Counted from the stretch's first letter, positions 33,559 through 42,946 are shown. The stretch: DNA of 64,000 bases from Lachnospiraceae bacterium (GCA_021153325.1 JAGKTQ010000004.1:1-64000), one strand, 5' to 3'. Program-made: numbers and translations. Notes: generated by a model not told the origin, from the sequence alone.

Positions 33559-34200
33559 ATGGAAAATTATGTAATTACCATTGCAAGAGGTTTTGGTAGC
33601 GGTGGAAGAATGATAGGAATGGAATTGGCAAGTAAATTGAATATTGCATATATTGATAATGAGATATTACAAATGGCATCTGAGGAAAGTGGAATTGGAG
33701 AAGCGTTTTTTGTACATGCAGATGAAAAATTGCACAAACTATTTTTTAATAAATCGGTTACCAATCCAATAGATAGAATCATTACACCAGCTTCTAATAA
33801 ATTTATTTCTAATGAAAATTTGTTTAATTATCAAAAGAAAATTATATTAAGATTAGCAATGGAGGAATCATGTGTCATTATAGGCAGGGCAGCCGACTAC
33901 ATATTAAGAACTTTTCCGAATGTAGTAAGTGTAAATATTCAGGCACCGGTGGATGCATGTATTGACTCAATTATGCACAGGATGATGGTAGATGAGAAAG
34001 AAGCAGAAAAATTGGTTAAAACAACCGACAAGTATAGAGCGGATTATTATCGATATTATACTGGGCAAGAATGGGATAATCCGATAAATTATGATATATC
34101 TATTAATAGTGAACGATTAGGAAGAGAGAATGTAAGTGATTACATTATACAGTTTGCTGAAAAGAAATTAGGGAAAAAGTTGATGAAAAATGAAGAATAG
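33559..34200 (+). CDS. Cytidylate kinase-like family protein
   Basis: 213 residues. N-terminal nucleotide-binding motif ITIARGFGSGGRMIG is the modified P-loop of the cytidylate-kinase-like (Cytidylate_kin_2) family, and IIGRAADYIL is its second conserved block. The family is annotated as a kinase from fold only; the true substrate is unknown. It overlaps the EamA transporter gene by 11 bp, so the two are translationally coupled. Confidence 0.88.
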   Translation: MENYVITIARGFGSGGRMIGMELASKLNIAYIDNEILQMASEESGIGEAFFVHADEKLHKLFFNKSVTNPIDRIITPASNKFISNENLFNYQKKIILRLAMEESCVIIGRAADYILRTFPNVVSVNIQAPVDACIDSIMHRMMVDEKEAEKLVKTTDKYRADYYRYYTGQEWDNPINYDISINSERLGRENVSDYIIQFAEKKLGKKLMKNEE

Positions 34201-35071
34201 ATTTTATGTGATTTATATTATTGTAGCAGCAACTCTATGGGGAATATTAGGAATATTTGTAAGAGAATTAACAGCAAGATATTTTACTTCTATTGATATT
34301 GTATCGCTGAGAGGTTTTGGAGCTGCAGTATGTTTTTTTATCTATCTTATTATTTTTGATAGGGAAAAATTGAAAATTAAGTTAAGTGATTTATGGATCT
34401 TTTTAGGTTCTGGGATTTTGAGTATTGTTTTTTTTAACTTTTGCTATTTTTATGCAATACAGAATATGACGTTATCTGTTGCAGCAGCATTATTATATAC
34501 TGCACCTGCATTTGTAACGATACTTGCGCACGTTGTTTTAAAAGAGAAAATGTGTTTCTTGCAATATGTTTCTATAGCAATAGCAATTTTAGGGTGTGCA
34601 TTAGTATCCGGAATGGTTGGTACGTTAGTTACTATCACCCCTTTAGGGTTATTTGTTGGACTGGGTGCTGGTCTCGGTTATGCTTTATACAGTATTTTTG
34701 GAAAAATAGCAATAAAAAAGGGATATTCTAGTGTTACTATTACCTTTTATACTTTTCTGATTTCTGGAATAAGTACACTACCTTTTCTTCACAAGGAAAT
34801 AGTATTGCAAAACATGAAAGACAGCTCCTTTTGGATTGCAGTGTTGTTAATGGTTTTCCTATCCACCGTTCTGGCATTTTTGACTTATACAAAGGGGCTT
34901 ACCCAAGTGAATGCAGGGTTTGCATCCGTATTATCTTGCTTTGAACCGGTGGTAGCAAGCGTAATCAGTGCATTTATATATAATGAAAAAATGAGTATAA
35001 TGGAGTGGTTAGGGATTATATTTATTATTATATCAGCATGCCTCTCGGGATGTATAAGCCTTAAAAGATAA
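34190..35071 (+). CDS. DMT-superfamily transporter, EamA family
   Basis: 293 residues with ten transmembrane helices in two EamA repeats (~8-140 and ~150-290). Repeat hallmarks are ATLWGILGIFVREL at the start and LTQVNAGFASVLSCFEPVVA in the second half. Such proteins export amino acids or other metabolites. It overlaps the kinase-like gene upstream. A terminator follows at 35109. Confidence 0.93.
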   Translation: MKNRFYVIYIIVAATLWGILGIFVRELTARYFTSIDIVSLRGFGAAVCFFIYLIIFDREKLKIKLSDLWIFLGSGILSIVFFNFCYFYAIQNMTLSVAAALLYTAPAFVTILAHVVLKEKMCFLQYVSIAIAILGCALVSGMVGTLVTITPLGLFVGLGAGLGYALYSIFGKIAIKKGYSSVTITFYTFLISGISTLPFLHKEIVLQNMKDSSFWIAVLLMVFLSTVLAFLTYTKGLTQVNAGFASVLSCFEPVVASVISAFIYNEKMSIMEWLGIIFIIISACLSGCISLKR

Positions 35072-35108
35072 AAAAATATTAATATATAATTTTATACTTA
35101 TGGTCAAG

Positions 35109-35133
35109 AAGAGTCTTAAAAAGGCTCTTTTTT
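35109..35133 (+). terminator. Rho-independent terminator
   Basis: AAGAGTCTT (35109-35117), loop AAA, AAGGCTCTT (35121-35129) with one wobble, then TTTT. Confidence 0.85.
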
Positions 35134-35171
35134 GATATAAAGAAAATTATTAAAAATTTTTATTTTTAACA

Positions 35172-35221
35172 TTGACAAGATACATTATTGGTGGTATGGT
35201 TAATTACACAAGTAATGAACC
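35172..35221 (+). promoter_or_regulatory. Promoter and YtrA-type operator
   Basis: TTGACA (35172-35177), 17-bp spacer, TATGGT (35195-35200). Over and after the -10 lies a dyad GGTT-A-ATTAC-ACAA-GTAAT-G-AACC (35198-35221), the expected target of the GntR regulator encoded first in the operon. Confidence 0.75.
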
Positions 35222-35323
35222 AATAAAGCAACGAGGTGTTGAATAAAGTGAAATGGCAAACAAAAATGAAATACGGTGAAGAAGTCAGGGAACCGGAAGG
35301 AAATAGTGAAAGGGGATGAGAGA

Positions 35324-35686
35324 ATGAATGAGATTTTGACTCAGGAGAAGTCAATTTATCTTCAAATCAGTGAAATGATAGAGAACGATATTCTTCGGGA
35401 CATCATATTAGAGGAGGAGAAGGTGCCGAGTACAAATGAGCTGGCGAAGCTGTATGCGATTAATCCGGCGACGGCGGCGAAGGGGATTAACATATTGGTA
35501 GACAGTGGTGTGTTGTATAAGAAAAGAGGGATTGGAATGTTTGTAGCAACCGGAGCAAAGGAAGAGATTAAGAAGCGTAAGCAGGCAGAATTTGCAGATA
35601 AATATATTAAAACACTCCTTATGGAGGCAGAAAGCATTGGGATTACGAAAGAAGAGTTGATCCGTATGATTAAACAAAGTGTGTAA
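35324..35686 (+). CDS. GntR-family regulator, YtrA subfamily
   Basis: 120 residues, the short YtrA type. Winged helix with KVPSTNELAKLYAINPATAA and GVLYKKRGIGMFV, followed by a short dimerisation tail (ELIRMIKQSV) and no effector domain. YtrA proteins repress ABC operons that lie next to them. ATG 35324 follows AAGGGGATGAG; a frame opening at 35276 would start too close to the promoter leader. ABC genes follow within 50 bp. Confidence 0.93.
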   Translation: MNEILTQEKSIYLQISEMIENDILRDIILEEEKVPSTNELAKLYAINPATAAKGINILVDSGVLYKKRGIGMFVATGAKEEIKKRKQAEFADKYIKTLLMEAESIGITKEELIRMIKQSV

Positions 35687-35734
35687 AAGAAGAAATAGAG
35701 GTAAGCCGTAAAAGTGGCGGAATGAGAGGATATT

Positions 35735-36616
35735 ATGAACGAAGAAAAATTAATTTGTAGAGATATCGTGAAAACATATGGAAAAAAAGATGTACTTGAT
35801 CATGTAAATTTAGAATTAGAAAAAGGAAAGATCTATGGATTGATTGGAAGAAACGGAGCAGGAAAAACTACGCTGCTGTCGATTCTTTCCGCACAAAATC
35901 CGGCAACAAGAGGAACTGTTACTTACAATGGAATGCCAGTATGGGAAAACAGAGAAGCCTTAGACCATATTTGTTTCTCGAGAGAATTAAATCCAATTGG
36001 TTCACAGGGACAGAGCAACCTTAAAGTAAAAGAATATTTACAGGCAGCATCTATCGTAATGCCAAATTGGGATAATGAACTAGCCAAACATCTGGTAGAG
36101 AAATTTGAACTGGATGAGAAAAAGAAGATTGTGAAGCTTTCTAAAGGTATGATGTCTATGGTCACTATTATTTGTGCCTTAGCCAGTAAGGCAGATTATA
36201 CCTTTCTCGATGAGCCAGTTGCAGGACTGGATGTGGTTATGAGAGAATATTTTTACCGTGTGCTCTTAGATGAATTTGCGGACAGTGGAAGAACTTTTGT
36301 GATTTCTACTCATATTATTGAGGAAGCATCCGATGTTTTTGAAGAAGTGATCATGCTTGATAAAGGCAAAATTATCTTAAAGGAGAATACACAGGAACTT
36401 TTAGACAGAAGCCGTCATATTAGTGGAAAAGCAGAAGAAGTAGATGCAATGACAGCTGGAATGAAAACATTCCATGTAGAGAAAATGGGAAGAAGTAAAG
36501 GGGTAACTGTTTTATTAGAGCCGGGACAGGAATTAAAGCAGACGGCTGATGTGTCGGTGCAGCAGATGAATTTACAGCAGGTATTTGTTGCATTGTGTGG
36601 CAAGGAGGTTGAATAA
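35735..36616 (+). CDS. ABC transporter ATP-binding protein (YtrB-like)
   Basis: 293 residues. Walker A GRNGAGKTT (~residues 38-46), signature LSKGMMSMV (atypical, GM in place of GQ), Walker B YTFLDEPVAGLD, H-loop STHIIEE. The C-terminal ~80 residues are specific to this subfamily. It powers one or both of the small membrane proteins encoded next. Controlled by the GntR regulator upstream. Confidence 0.92.
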   Translation: MNEEKLICRDIVKTYGKKDVLDHVNLELEKGKIYGLIGRNGAGKTTLLSILSAQNPATRGTVTYNGMPVWENREALDHICFSRELNPIGSQGQSNLKVKEYLQAASIVMPNWDNELAKHLVEKFELDEKKKIVKLSKGMMSMVTIICALASKADYTFLDEPVAGLDVVMREYFYRVLLDEFADSGRTFVISTHIIEEASDVFEEVIMLDKGKIILKENTQELLDRSRHISGKAEEVDAMTAGMKTFHVEKMGRSKGVTVLLEPGQELKQTADVSVQQMNLQQVFVALCGKEVE

Positions 36617-36619
36617 CTT

Positions 36620-37255
36620 ATGAAGGGGATGAAAAGAAGTCTTCTATACTGGGGAAGACTCATGGAAAAGTATTTTATAACGATATGCTTTTTAGCTGTG
36701 GTAATGTGTCTCATGATGGGACTGATGCAGGGTGAATTTAGTATAGATATAACAGCGGCATATATTTCCCTGATCGGAATTCTTGCAGTGATGGTGCAGG
36801 CTGCCAATAATGCAAATTATTTTTTACCACAGGCAATTTCCTTTGGTAGTACGAGAAAAGAAAGTTTGGTCGGGATGCAAGTATTTACGCATATAGTTGT
36901 TCTGCAGTTCATGCTCATAACGATGTTGATTGTTAAATATCTTCCAAATTATACTTCTTTTGAAACAAAGGAACTTTTGCTGCTGTACAGTTTTTTCTTT
37001 TTAACAAGTTGTGGAGCAGGAAATGGAGTATGTGCAGTAATTTTACGTTTTGGTAAATCAGCAGGAATGTGGATATATGTTATTTATATTGTGCTCATTG
37101 TATTTTTAGAGGTTGGCTCTATGGTGGCTGATTTGGGAATCGGTGCTGTACTGGTCAAATCCAGTGTATGGGGAATATTTGCAGCGGTTATTTTTGATAT
37201 AGTTATGATCGGGCTTTGCGCGAAGGCTATCCAGAAATATGAAGTCAGAGCATAA
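36620..37255 (+). CDS. Membrane protein of the GntR-ABC operon, probable permease subunit
   Basis: 211 residues, about six transmembrane helices, with a conserved loop FGSTRKESLVGMQVF between helices 2 and 3. The same S-T-R-K-E signature occurs in the next protein, so the two are distant paralogues and may form a heterodimeric ABC-2-like channel. Starts 3 bp after the ATPase stop. Confidence 0.8.
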   Translation: MKGMKRSLLYWGRLMEKYFITICFLAVVMCLMMGLMQGEFSIDITAAYISLIGILAVMVQAANNANYFLPQAISFGSTRKESLVGMQVFTHIVVLQFMLITMLIVKYLPNYTSFETKELLLLYSFFFLTSCGAGNGVCAVILRFGKSAGMWIYVIYIVLIVFLEVGSMVADLGIGAVLVKSSVWGIFAAVIFDIVMIGLCAKAIQKYEVRA

Positions 37256-37279
37256 GGAAGAGCAGAAAAGAGGTTGTTT

Positions 37280-38002
37280 ATGATAAAACGAATTTTTGAT
37301 ACATGGAAGTTAAATATATCTGAGTTGTATGGAATACTTGCGGTTATATTTGGCGCCGAAATCTTTGGAATCATTATTGTTGCAATCATATTACATTTTG
37401 ATGAGACAGCTACTACCTGTGCGACATTGGGAACTATGATGGCAGTGTTTGCTGGAGCTCTGATGAATATAGTTTTTGGAATTGTGGCATTTAGTTATTC
37501 TTTTAACACAATGGTTTCTTGGGGGAGTACAAGAAAAGAATTTTTAATTGTAGATAGTATAATAGCATACTTGAATCTGGCAATTGAAATGGTAGCTCTT
37601 TTGATTTTGTATTTTCTGGAAACTATGCTGTACAAGATCTTATATGCAGATAGAGAGTGCGAAGATATCATTGTCTTCTTAGCAGATTATCGCATTATAC
37701 TGGCAATCATTTTCATACTTCCGACGATACGAATGTTTTGTGGTGCCTTGGTCTTGAAATTTCGGAAAAAAGCATCTTGGTTTCTTTGGGCAATGTGGAT
37801 AGCTGTATGCGTGGGTCTGCCTAACTGTATAAGTAATGCTTTTGAACAGCCAAACAGTCTAAGTGGAAAAGTGGTACACAGTGTAGGAAGTTTTGTTACA
37901 GGTCTGCCAGGGATAGTTCAGGTAGCATGCATTGTGTTAACTGCATGTGTGTTTGTTGGTGGAACAGTCCTTCTTATAAGAAAGCAGGCGGTAGAAGCTT
38001 AA
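37280..38002 (+). CDS. Membrane protein of the GntR-ABC operon, probable second permease subunit
   Basis: 241 residues, six transmembrane helices, containing WGSTRKEFLIVDSI. Paralogue of the preceding protein. ATG 37280 is preceded by AGAGG at 37269-37273; a TTG two codons earlier lies inside this site. Closed by a strong terminator at 38017. Confidence 0.8.
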   Translation: MIKRIFDTWKLNISELYGILAVIFGAEIFGIIIVAIILHFDETATTCATLGTMMAVFAGALMNIVFGIVAFSYSFNTMVSWGSTRKEFLIVDSIIAYLNLAIEMVALLILYFLETMLYKILYADRECEDIIVFLADYRIILAIIFILPTIRMFCGALVLKFRKKASWFLWAMWIAVCVGLPNCISNAFEQPNSLSGKVVHSVGSFVTGLPGIVQVACIVLTACVFVGGTVLLIRKQAVEA

Positions 38003-38016
38003 GCTAGTGTGAATAG

Positions 38017-38049
38017 TACCTTCTCATAAATTATGAGAAGGTATTTTTT
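38017..38049 (+). terminator. Rho-independent terminator
   Basis: TACCTTCTCAT (38017-38027), loop AAATT, ATGAGAAGGTA (38033-38043), TTTTTT. Perfect 11-bp stem. Confidence 0.92.
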
Positions 38050-38086
38050 GTGCAATAAAAATTACGCGTGCCAGAATGTATTGAAG

Positions 38087-38117
38087 TGTGGAATCCACAA
38101 TGGAACAGTGTTATAAT
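38087..38117 (+). promoter_or_regulatory. Palindrome and -10 before the orphan receiver gene
   Basis: TGTGG-AAT-CCACA (38087-38099) lies where a -35 would be, followed by TATAAT at 38112-38117. No good -35 hexamer exists, which suggests an activator-dependent or repressed promoter. Confidence 0.45.
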
Positions 38118-38152
38118 AGTAACCAATAGTGTGTAAATAAGGAGGTGAGCGA

Positions 38153-38575
38153 ATGTCAATAGATGAAAAACCTTTACAGATTTGTGAAATGGCAAATGAT
38201 GATTCTGATAGAAAACATATACTCGTAGTGGATGATGACCCGGTTATGTTAAAGCTCATTAGAGCATATTTACGAGATGATTATAAAGTTTCAATAGTGA
38301 ACTCAGGGAAGATCGCAATAGAATTATTGCTGAAATGCAGACCGGATTTGATACTGCTTGATTATATGATGCCGTTATTTAATGGTGCAAATGTGTTGCG
38401 AATTGTGCGAAGTAAGCCGGAAACAGCAGATATTCCTGTATTTTTCCTGACCGGACAGACCGATACGGAAACCGTAGCAGAGTGTCTTTCTTATCATCCT
38501 GATGGATATATTGTGAAACCGATAGCAAAGACAGCATTATTAGAAAAATTGCAAAACTTTTTTGAAGAGCAATAG
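38153..38575 (+). CDS. Stand-alone response-regulator receiver protein
   Basis: 140 residues, a 20-residue leader and a single CheY-like receiver. Acidic pair in LVVDDDP, phospho-acceptor Asp in LLDYMMPLFNG, Thr/Lys in FFLTGQT and VKPIAK. No output domain and no kinase nearby, so it must act by protein contacts, for example in a phosphorelay or by being fed from a distant kinase. Excellent RBS AAGGAGGTG. galK begins 25 bp later. Confidence 0.92.
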   Translation: MSIDEKPLQICEMANDDSDRKHILVVDDDPVMLKLIRAYLRDDYKVSIVNSGKIAIELLLKCRPDLILLDYMMPLFNGANVLRIVRSKPETADIPVFFLTGQTDTETVAECLSYHPDGYIVKPIAKTALLEKLQNFFEEQ

Positions 38576-38599
38576 AGGGCTTGGAAGGTAACTAATAGA

Positions 38600-39763
38600 A
38601 TGAAAGAATTTGTATTAGAGAAATTTGCGGAAATATTTGGAGATAACAAAGGTGCTGAGGTGTATTTTGTGCCGGGACGTGTAAACTTAATTGGAGAACA
38701 TATTGATTATAATGGTGGACGCGTATTTCCATGTGCGCTGACAATCGGAACGTATGGAGTGGCGAGAAAAAGAGAAGATAATAAGCTGAGATTTTATTCT
38801 GTAAATTATGGAACTCTTGGAATCATAGAATCTACAATAGAAAATTTAAAATTAGAAGAGGAAGCACACTGGACTAATTATCCAAAGGGGGTCATGTGGG
38901 CATTTGGTGAAAAAGGCTTTCAGATTTCTTGTGGAATGGATTTACTTTTATATGGGAATATTCCTACCGGTTCCGGGTTATCCTCTTCTGCATCTGTGGA
39001 AATTCTGACCGGCTTTATTTTACGAGATCTTTTTTGTTTTGATTTAACAAACGAGGATTTGGCATTGATCGGACAGTTTTCTGAGAATCAGTTCAATGGC
39101 TTGAATTGTGGAATTATGGATCAGTTCGCGGTTGCTATGGGCAAAAAAGATCATGCAATTTTCCTGGATACTGAAAAATTAACTTATGAATATGTACCGG
39201 TTCAATTAGAAAATGCCAGACTCGTAATTGCATGCAGTAATAAGAAACGGGAGCTTACAGATTCCAAATATAACGAGAGAAGAAACGAATGTGAAGTGGC
39301 ATTAGAGGAGATCAAGCAGGTAATCGGTATCAATACCTTGTGCGATTTGAATGAAGAGCTGTTTGAAATGTATAAGGTCATGATCAAGGATGAAGACAGA
39401 TGTAAGCGTGCCAAACATGTTGTTTCTGAAAATCAAAGAACAATACAGGCGGTTGAAGCATTAAAGAAGAATGATATAGAGCTGTTCGGGCAGTTGATGA
39501 ACGCTTCCCACATTTCTCTTCGCGATGATTACGAAGTGACAGGAGAGGAATTGGATACCCTTGTGGAAGAAGCGTGGAAAGTGGAAGGTGTTATCGGTTC
39601 AAGAATGACAGGTGCCGGGTTTGGTGGTTGTACGGTAAGTATCGTGAGGGAAGATGCTATCGACAGCTTTATAGAAAAAGTAGGGACTGCATATAAAGAA
39701 AAAATCGGTTATGCAGCTGATTTTTATGTAGTAGAAGTAGGTGACGGTCCTGTCATTTTATAA
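38600..39763 (+). CDS. galK: Galactokinase
   Basis: 387 residues, full length. Catalyses galactose + ATP to galactose-1-phosphate, the first step of the Leloir pathway. GHMP-kinase signature: VPGRVNLIGEHIDYNGG at the N-terminus, ATP loop PTGSGLSSSAS, catalytic Asp in IMDQFAVAMG, and MTGAGFGGC near the C-terminus. No galT, galE or sugar transporter is next to it in this window; the next gene is an unrelated radical SAM gene. Confidence 0.97.
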   Translation: MKEFVLEKFAEIFGDNKGAEVYFVPGRVNLIGEHIDYNGGRVFPCALTIGTYGVARKREDNKLRFYSVNYGTLGIIESTIENLKLEEEAHWTNYPKGVMWAFGEKGFQISCGMDLLLYGNIPTGSGLSSSASVEILTGFILRDLFCFDLTNEDLALIGQFSENQFNGLNCGIMDQFAVAMGKKDHAIFLDTEKLTYEYVPVQLENARLVIACSNKKRELTDSKYNERRNECEVALEEIKQVIGINTLCDLNEELFEMYKVMIKDEDRCKRAKHVVSENQRTIQAVEALKKNDIELFGQLMNASHISLRDDYEVTGEELDTLVEEAWKVEGVIGSRMTGAGFGGCTVSIVREDAIDSFIEKVGTAYKEKIGYAADFYVVEVGDGPVIL

Positions 39764-39805
39764 AAAGTTAGTGGTATAGTGAAACAGAAAGGCATGGTCA
39801 GAAGC

Positions 39806-41563
39806 ATGAAATTTTTACTTACAGCGGTGAATGCAAAATATATACATTCCAATCCGGCAGTGTACAGCCTGCGCGCGTATGCCGGAAAAGGGCTGGAGGA
39901 GCATATTGAAATTGCAGAGTATACGATCAATCAGCGTATGGAGCAGATTCTTGCTGGAATATATGAAAGAAAGCCGGATGTCATTGCCTTTTCCTGTTAT
40001 ATATGGAACTGGAACATCATACAGGAGCTTTTGGGAGAGCTACCAAAGATTCTGCCGGGTGTGCCGATATGGCTCGGAGGTCCGGAAGTTTCTTTTTATG
40101 GAGAGAAGATTTTAGAGGAATATCCTTCTTTAGCTGGAATTATGATAGGTGAAGGAGAGCAGACCTTTAAAGAGCTGCTGGAACATTATGTGAATAAAAG
40201 TGGAAAACTTACGGATATTAAAGGTCTTCTGCTTGCAGAGGGAAAGACCGGAGAAAGGGAGCTTACAGACATCAGTACGCTTCCATTTCTTTATGAGGAT
40301 ATGGAGCAGTTCAAGAATAGGATCATTTACTATGAATCATCCAGAGGCTGTCCATACCGCTGTAGTTATTGTCTTTCCTCTATCGATAAAAAGGTACGGC
40401 TTCGTAATATAGAAACGGTAAAAAGAGAGCTTCAGTTTTTTTTGGACAGAAAAGTCGCGCAGGTAAAATTTATTGATAGAACGTTTAATTGTAATCATGC
40501 ACATGCATTGGAAATATGGAACTATATTTATGAACATGACAATGGTGTCACAAATTTCCATTTTGAAGTCGAAGGTGACATTTTAAAGGAAGAAGAACTT
40601 GCTTTATTAAATAAAATGCGTCCGGGACTGGTGCAGCTGGAAATCGGTGTTCAGTCTACCAACCCTATAACTTTAAAGGAAATAAACCGTTTTACGAATT
40701 TTGAGCATTTAAAAACAGTGGTGGAGAGAATTTCACAGGGAAAAAATATTCATCAGCATCTGGATTTGATCGCGGGACTTCCGTACGAAGATTATGACAG
40801 TTTTGTCAGTTCTTTCAATGACGTCTACGCACTGAGACCGAATCAGCTTCAACTTGGCTTTTTGAAAGTGTTGAAGGGCTCGCTGATGTATGAGAAGGCA
40901 GAAGAATATGGTATATTTTACACAGAAAAACCGCCTTATGAAGTGTTATACTCAAAGTGGTTGTCCTATGAAGAAGTACTCCGTCTGAAACGGATCGAAG
41001 AAATGGTGGAAATCTACTATAATAGCAACCAGTTTACCCATACCCTTTCTGTTTTAGAAAAGGCTTTTTTGCACCCTTTTGCTCTGTATGAGAGACTTGC
41101 GGATTATTACGAGGAAAAAGGATATTTTACGAACAGCCCGGCAAGGGCATATCGCTACGAGGTTTTACTTGGATTTGCATGTAGCGTGGATGGCGATCAC
41201 GAAGAAGTGTATAAAGAGCTTTTGACGTTTGATATGTATTTGCGAGAAAACTTGAAGAGCCGTCCTTCTTTTGCAGGAGAGGCAGAGCCTGAAAAAGAGC
41301 GCATTCGAAACTTTTACAAACAGGAAGAGGAAGCGCCATACTATTTAACAGGATACGAAGGCTATAATGCAAAGCAGACATCCAAAATGACACATATGGA
41401 ACCTTTTTGGTATCCTGTCTGGTCAGAAGCTGGAGATGAAATTCTGACACGCATGTCAGAAACAAAATTACTATTGTTTGACTATAAAAAACGAAATCCT
41501 TTAAATGCAGAAGCAGCATTTTATGTAATTAAGGAGAGTGATCAAGATGGCAAGGGCTTCTAA
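39806..41563 (+). CDS. B12-binding radical SAM protein with DUF4080
   Basis: 585 residues. Cobalamin-binding Rossmann domain (~1-140), then a radical SAM core with the CxxxCxxC cluster in SRGCPYRCSYC (~residues 180-190), then a C-terminal DUF4080 region. Probably transfers a methyl group or rearranges a substrate that is unknown. The start is uncertain: MKFLLTAVNAKY at 39806 matches the usual family start, but alternative ATG/GTG codons exist at 39779 and 39794. Overlaps nth by 17 bp. Confidence 0.9.
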   Translation: MKFLLTAVNAKYIHSNPAVYSLRAYAGKGLEEHIEIAEYTINQRMEQILAGIYERKPDVIAFSCYIWNWNIIQELLGELPKILPGVPIWLGGPEVSFYGEKILEEYPSLAGIMIGEGEQTFKELLEHYVNKSGKLTDIKGLLLAEGKTGERELTDISTLPFLYEDMEQFKNRIIYYESSRGCPYRCSYCLSSIDKKVRLRNIETVKRELQFFLDRKVAQVKFIDRTFNCNHAHALEIWNYIYEHDNGVTNFHFEVEGDILKEEELALLNKMRPGLVQLEIGVQSTNPITLKEINRFTNFEHLKTVVERISQGKNIHQHLDLIAGLPYEDYDSFVSSFNDVYALRPNQLQLGFLKVLKGSLMYEKAEEYGIFYTEKPPYEVLYSKWLSYEEVLRLKRIEEMVEIYYNSNQFTHTLSVLEKAFLHPFALYERLADYYEEKGYFTNSPARAYRYEVLLGFACSVDGDHEEVYKELLTFDMYLRENLKSRPSFAGEAEPEKERIRNFYKQEEEAPYYLTGYEGYNAKQTSKMTHMEPFWYPVWSEAGDEILTRMSETKLLLFDYKKRNPLNAEAAFYVIKESDQDGKGF

Positions 41564-42224
41564 GTCTGCTAAAGCGGAAAGAACAAAAGAAATACTGGAT
41601 TTACTGGACTTACATTATGGAACAGAATATGTATGTTATCTGCACCATGAAAATGCATGGCAGCTTTTGATCGCAACGATCTTAAGTGCACAATGTACTG
41701 ACGCGCGTGTCAATATTGTAACAGAGGATTTATTTCAGAAGTATCAATCGATAGATGATTTTGCAGAAGCAGATTTGAAAGAGCTGGAGCAGGATATCCG
41801 TTCTACGGGATTTTATCATAATAAAGCAAAAAATATCATTGCCTGTTGTAAGGATCTTCGCGATAAATTTGGCGGAGAAGTTCCCCGGGAGATAGAAGAT
41901 CTGACTTCTCTTGCAGGCGTAGGCAGAAAGACAGCTAATGTAATAAGAGGAAATATCTATCATGAGCCGAGCGTAGTAGTAGATACGCATGTGAAACGAA
42001 TTTCCAAAAAGCTGGGACTTACTAAGGAAGACGATCCAGTTAAGGTGGAGTATGAGCTGATGAAGGTACTTCCAAAAGATCATTGGATCTTATACAATAT
42101 TCAGATCATTACTTTGGGAAGGCAAATATGCAAGGCGCCGACTCCTAGATGTGAAGAGTGCTTTTTGACGGCACAATGTGCAGATTATCAGAAGAGGCGG
42201 AAAGCGGTGAGTAAGGGTAAATGA
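41547..42224 (+). CDS. nth: Endonuclease III
   Basis: 225 residues. Base-excision repair glycosylase/AP lyase removing oxidised pyrimidines. Helix-hairpin-helix LAGVGRKTANVIRGN carries the catalytic Lys, VDTHVKR the catalytic Asp, and CKAPTPRCEECFLTAQC binds the [4Fe-4S] cluster. ATG 41547 is preceded by AAGGAGAG at 41530-41537. Translationally coupled by an ATGA overlap to the next gene. Confidence 0.97.
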   Translation: MARASKSAKAERTKEILDLLDLHYGTEYVCYLHHENAWQLLIATILSAQCTDARVNIVTEDLFQKYQSIDDFAEADLKELEQDIRSTGFYHNKAKNIIACCKDLRDKFGGEVPREIEDLTSLAGVGRKTANVIRGNIYHEPSVVVDTHVKRISKKLGLTKEDDPVKVEYELMKVLPKDHWILYNIQIITLGRQICKAPTPRCEECFLTAQCADYQKRRKAVSKGK

Positions 42225-42946
42225 TAGAAGATTATATATGTCTGGATCTGGAGACAACAGGTCTGAATCCAAAGACGGACAAAATTATTGAAATCGGGGC
42301 TGTTAAAGTAAGAAATGGAGAAATCATAGATTCTTTCGAGACTTTTGTCGCACCGGAGAGAAAGCTGGAGCAGCGCATTGTTGAGCTGACTGGTATTACA
42401 GACGAAATGTTGGAGAATGCACCTTCTAAGGAGGAGGTCATTCCAAAGTTCATACAATTTGCAGGTGAAGATATTTTGCTGGGACACAGTGTACTGTTTG
42501 ATTATTCTTTTATGAAAAGAGCGGCGGTAAATTGTAAATTGACCTTTGAAAGACAGGGAATTGATACATTGAAGATCGCAAGAAAGTTTTTGCCGGAATT
42601 AGAAAGCCGGAGTCTTGGATTTTTGTGTTCCCATTATCAGATTGCACATAATGCCCATCGCGCCATGGCAGATGCCATAGCGACGGTTAACCTTTATAAA
42701 AAGCTGTGTGAACTTTTTTATAATGAAGAAGATTTTAAGCCTGCACCGCTTGTGTATAAGGTAAAACGGGAAACACCAATTACAAAACCACAAAAAGAAA
42801 GGTTATATCGTTTGCTGGAGCTGCATAAACTATCTTTAGAGCAGGATAGCGATATGTCAAAATTTCTGGAGATGGAAGTGGATAAGCTGACCCGTAATGA
42901 GGCTAGTCGGTATACGGACCAAATCCTTTCAAGGTACGGACGATAG
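42221..42946 (+). CDS. DnaQ-like 3'-5' exonuclease
   Basis: 241 residues. DEDD-type exonuclease domain (~1-165): Exo I DLETTGLNP with Asp/Glu metal ligands, Exo II LGHSVLFDYSF, Exo III HRAMADAIA with His and Asp (DEDDh class). A ~75-residue C-terminal extension follows. Such small DnaQ proteins proofread or trim DNA/RNA ends. Starts within the nth stop (ATGA). Its 3' end overlaps the convergent minus-strand gene by 44 bp. Confidence 0.9.
   Translation: MIEDYICLDLETTGLNPKTDKIIEIGAVKVRNGEIIDSFETFVAPERKLEQRIVELTGITDEMLENAPSKEEVIPKFIQFAGEDILLGHSVLFDYSFMKRAAVNCKLTFERQGIDTLKIARKFLPELESRSLGFLCSHYQIAHNAHRAMADAIATVNLYKKLCELFYNEEDFKPAPLVYKVKRETPITKPQKERLYRLLELHKLSLEQDSDMSKFLEMEVDKLTRNEASRYTDQILSRYGR

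Noticed and set aside
34441..34731. 96-codon frame inside the EamA gene
   Set aside because: Alternate frame of a ten-helix membrane protein; Cys/Ile-rich with no ribosome site.
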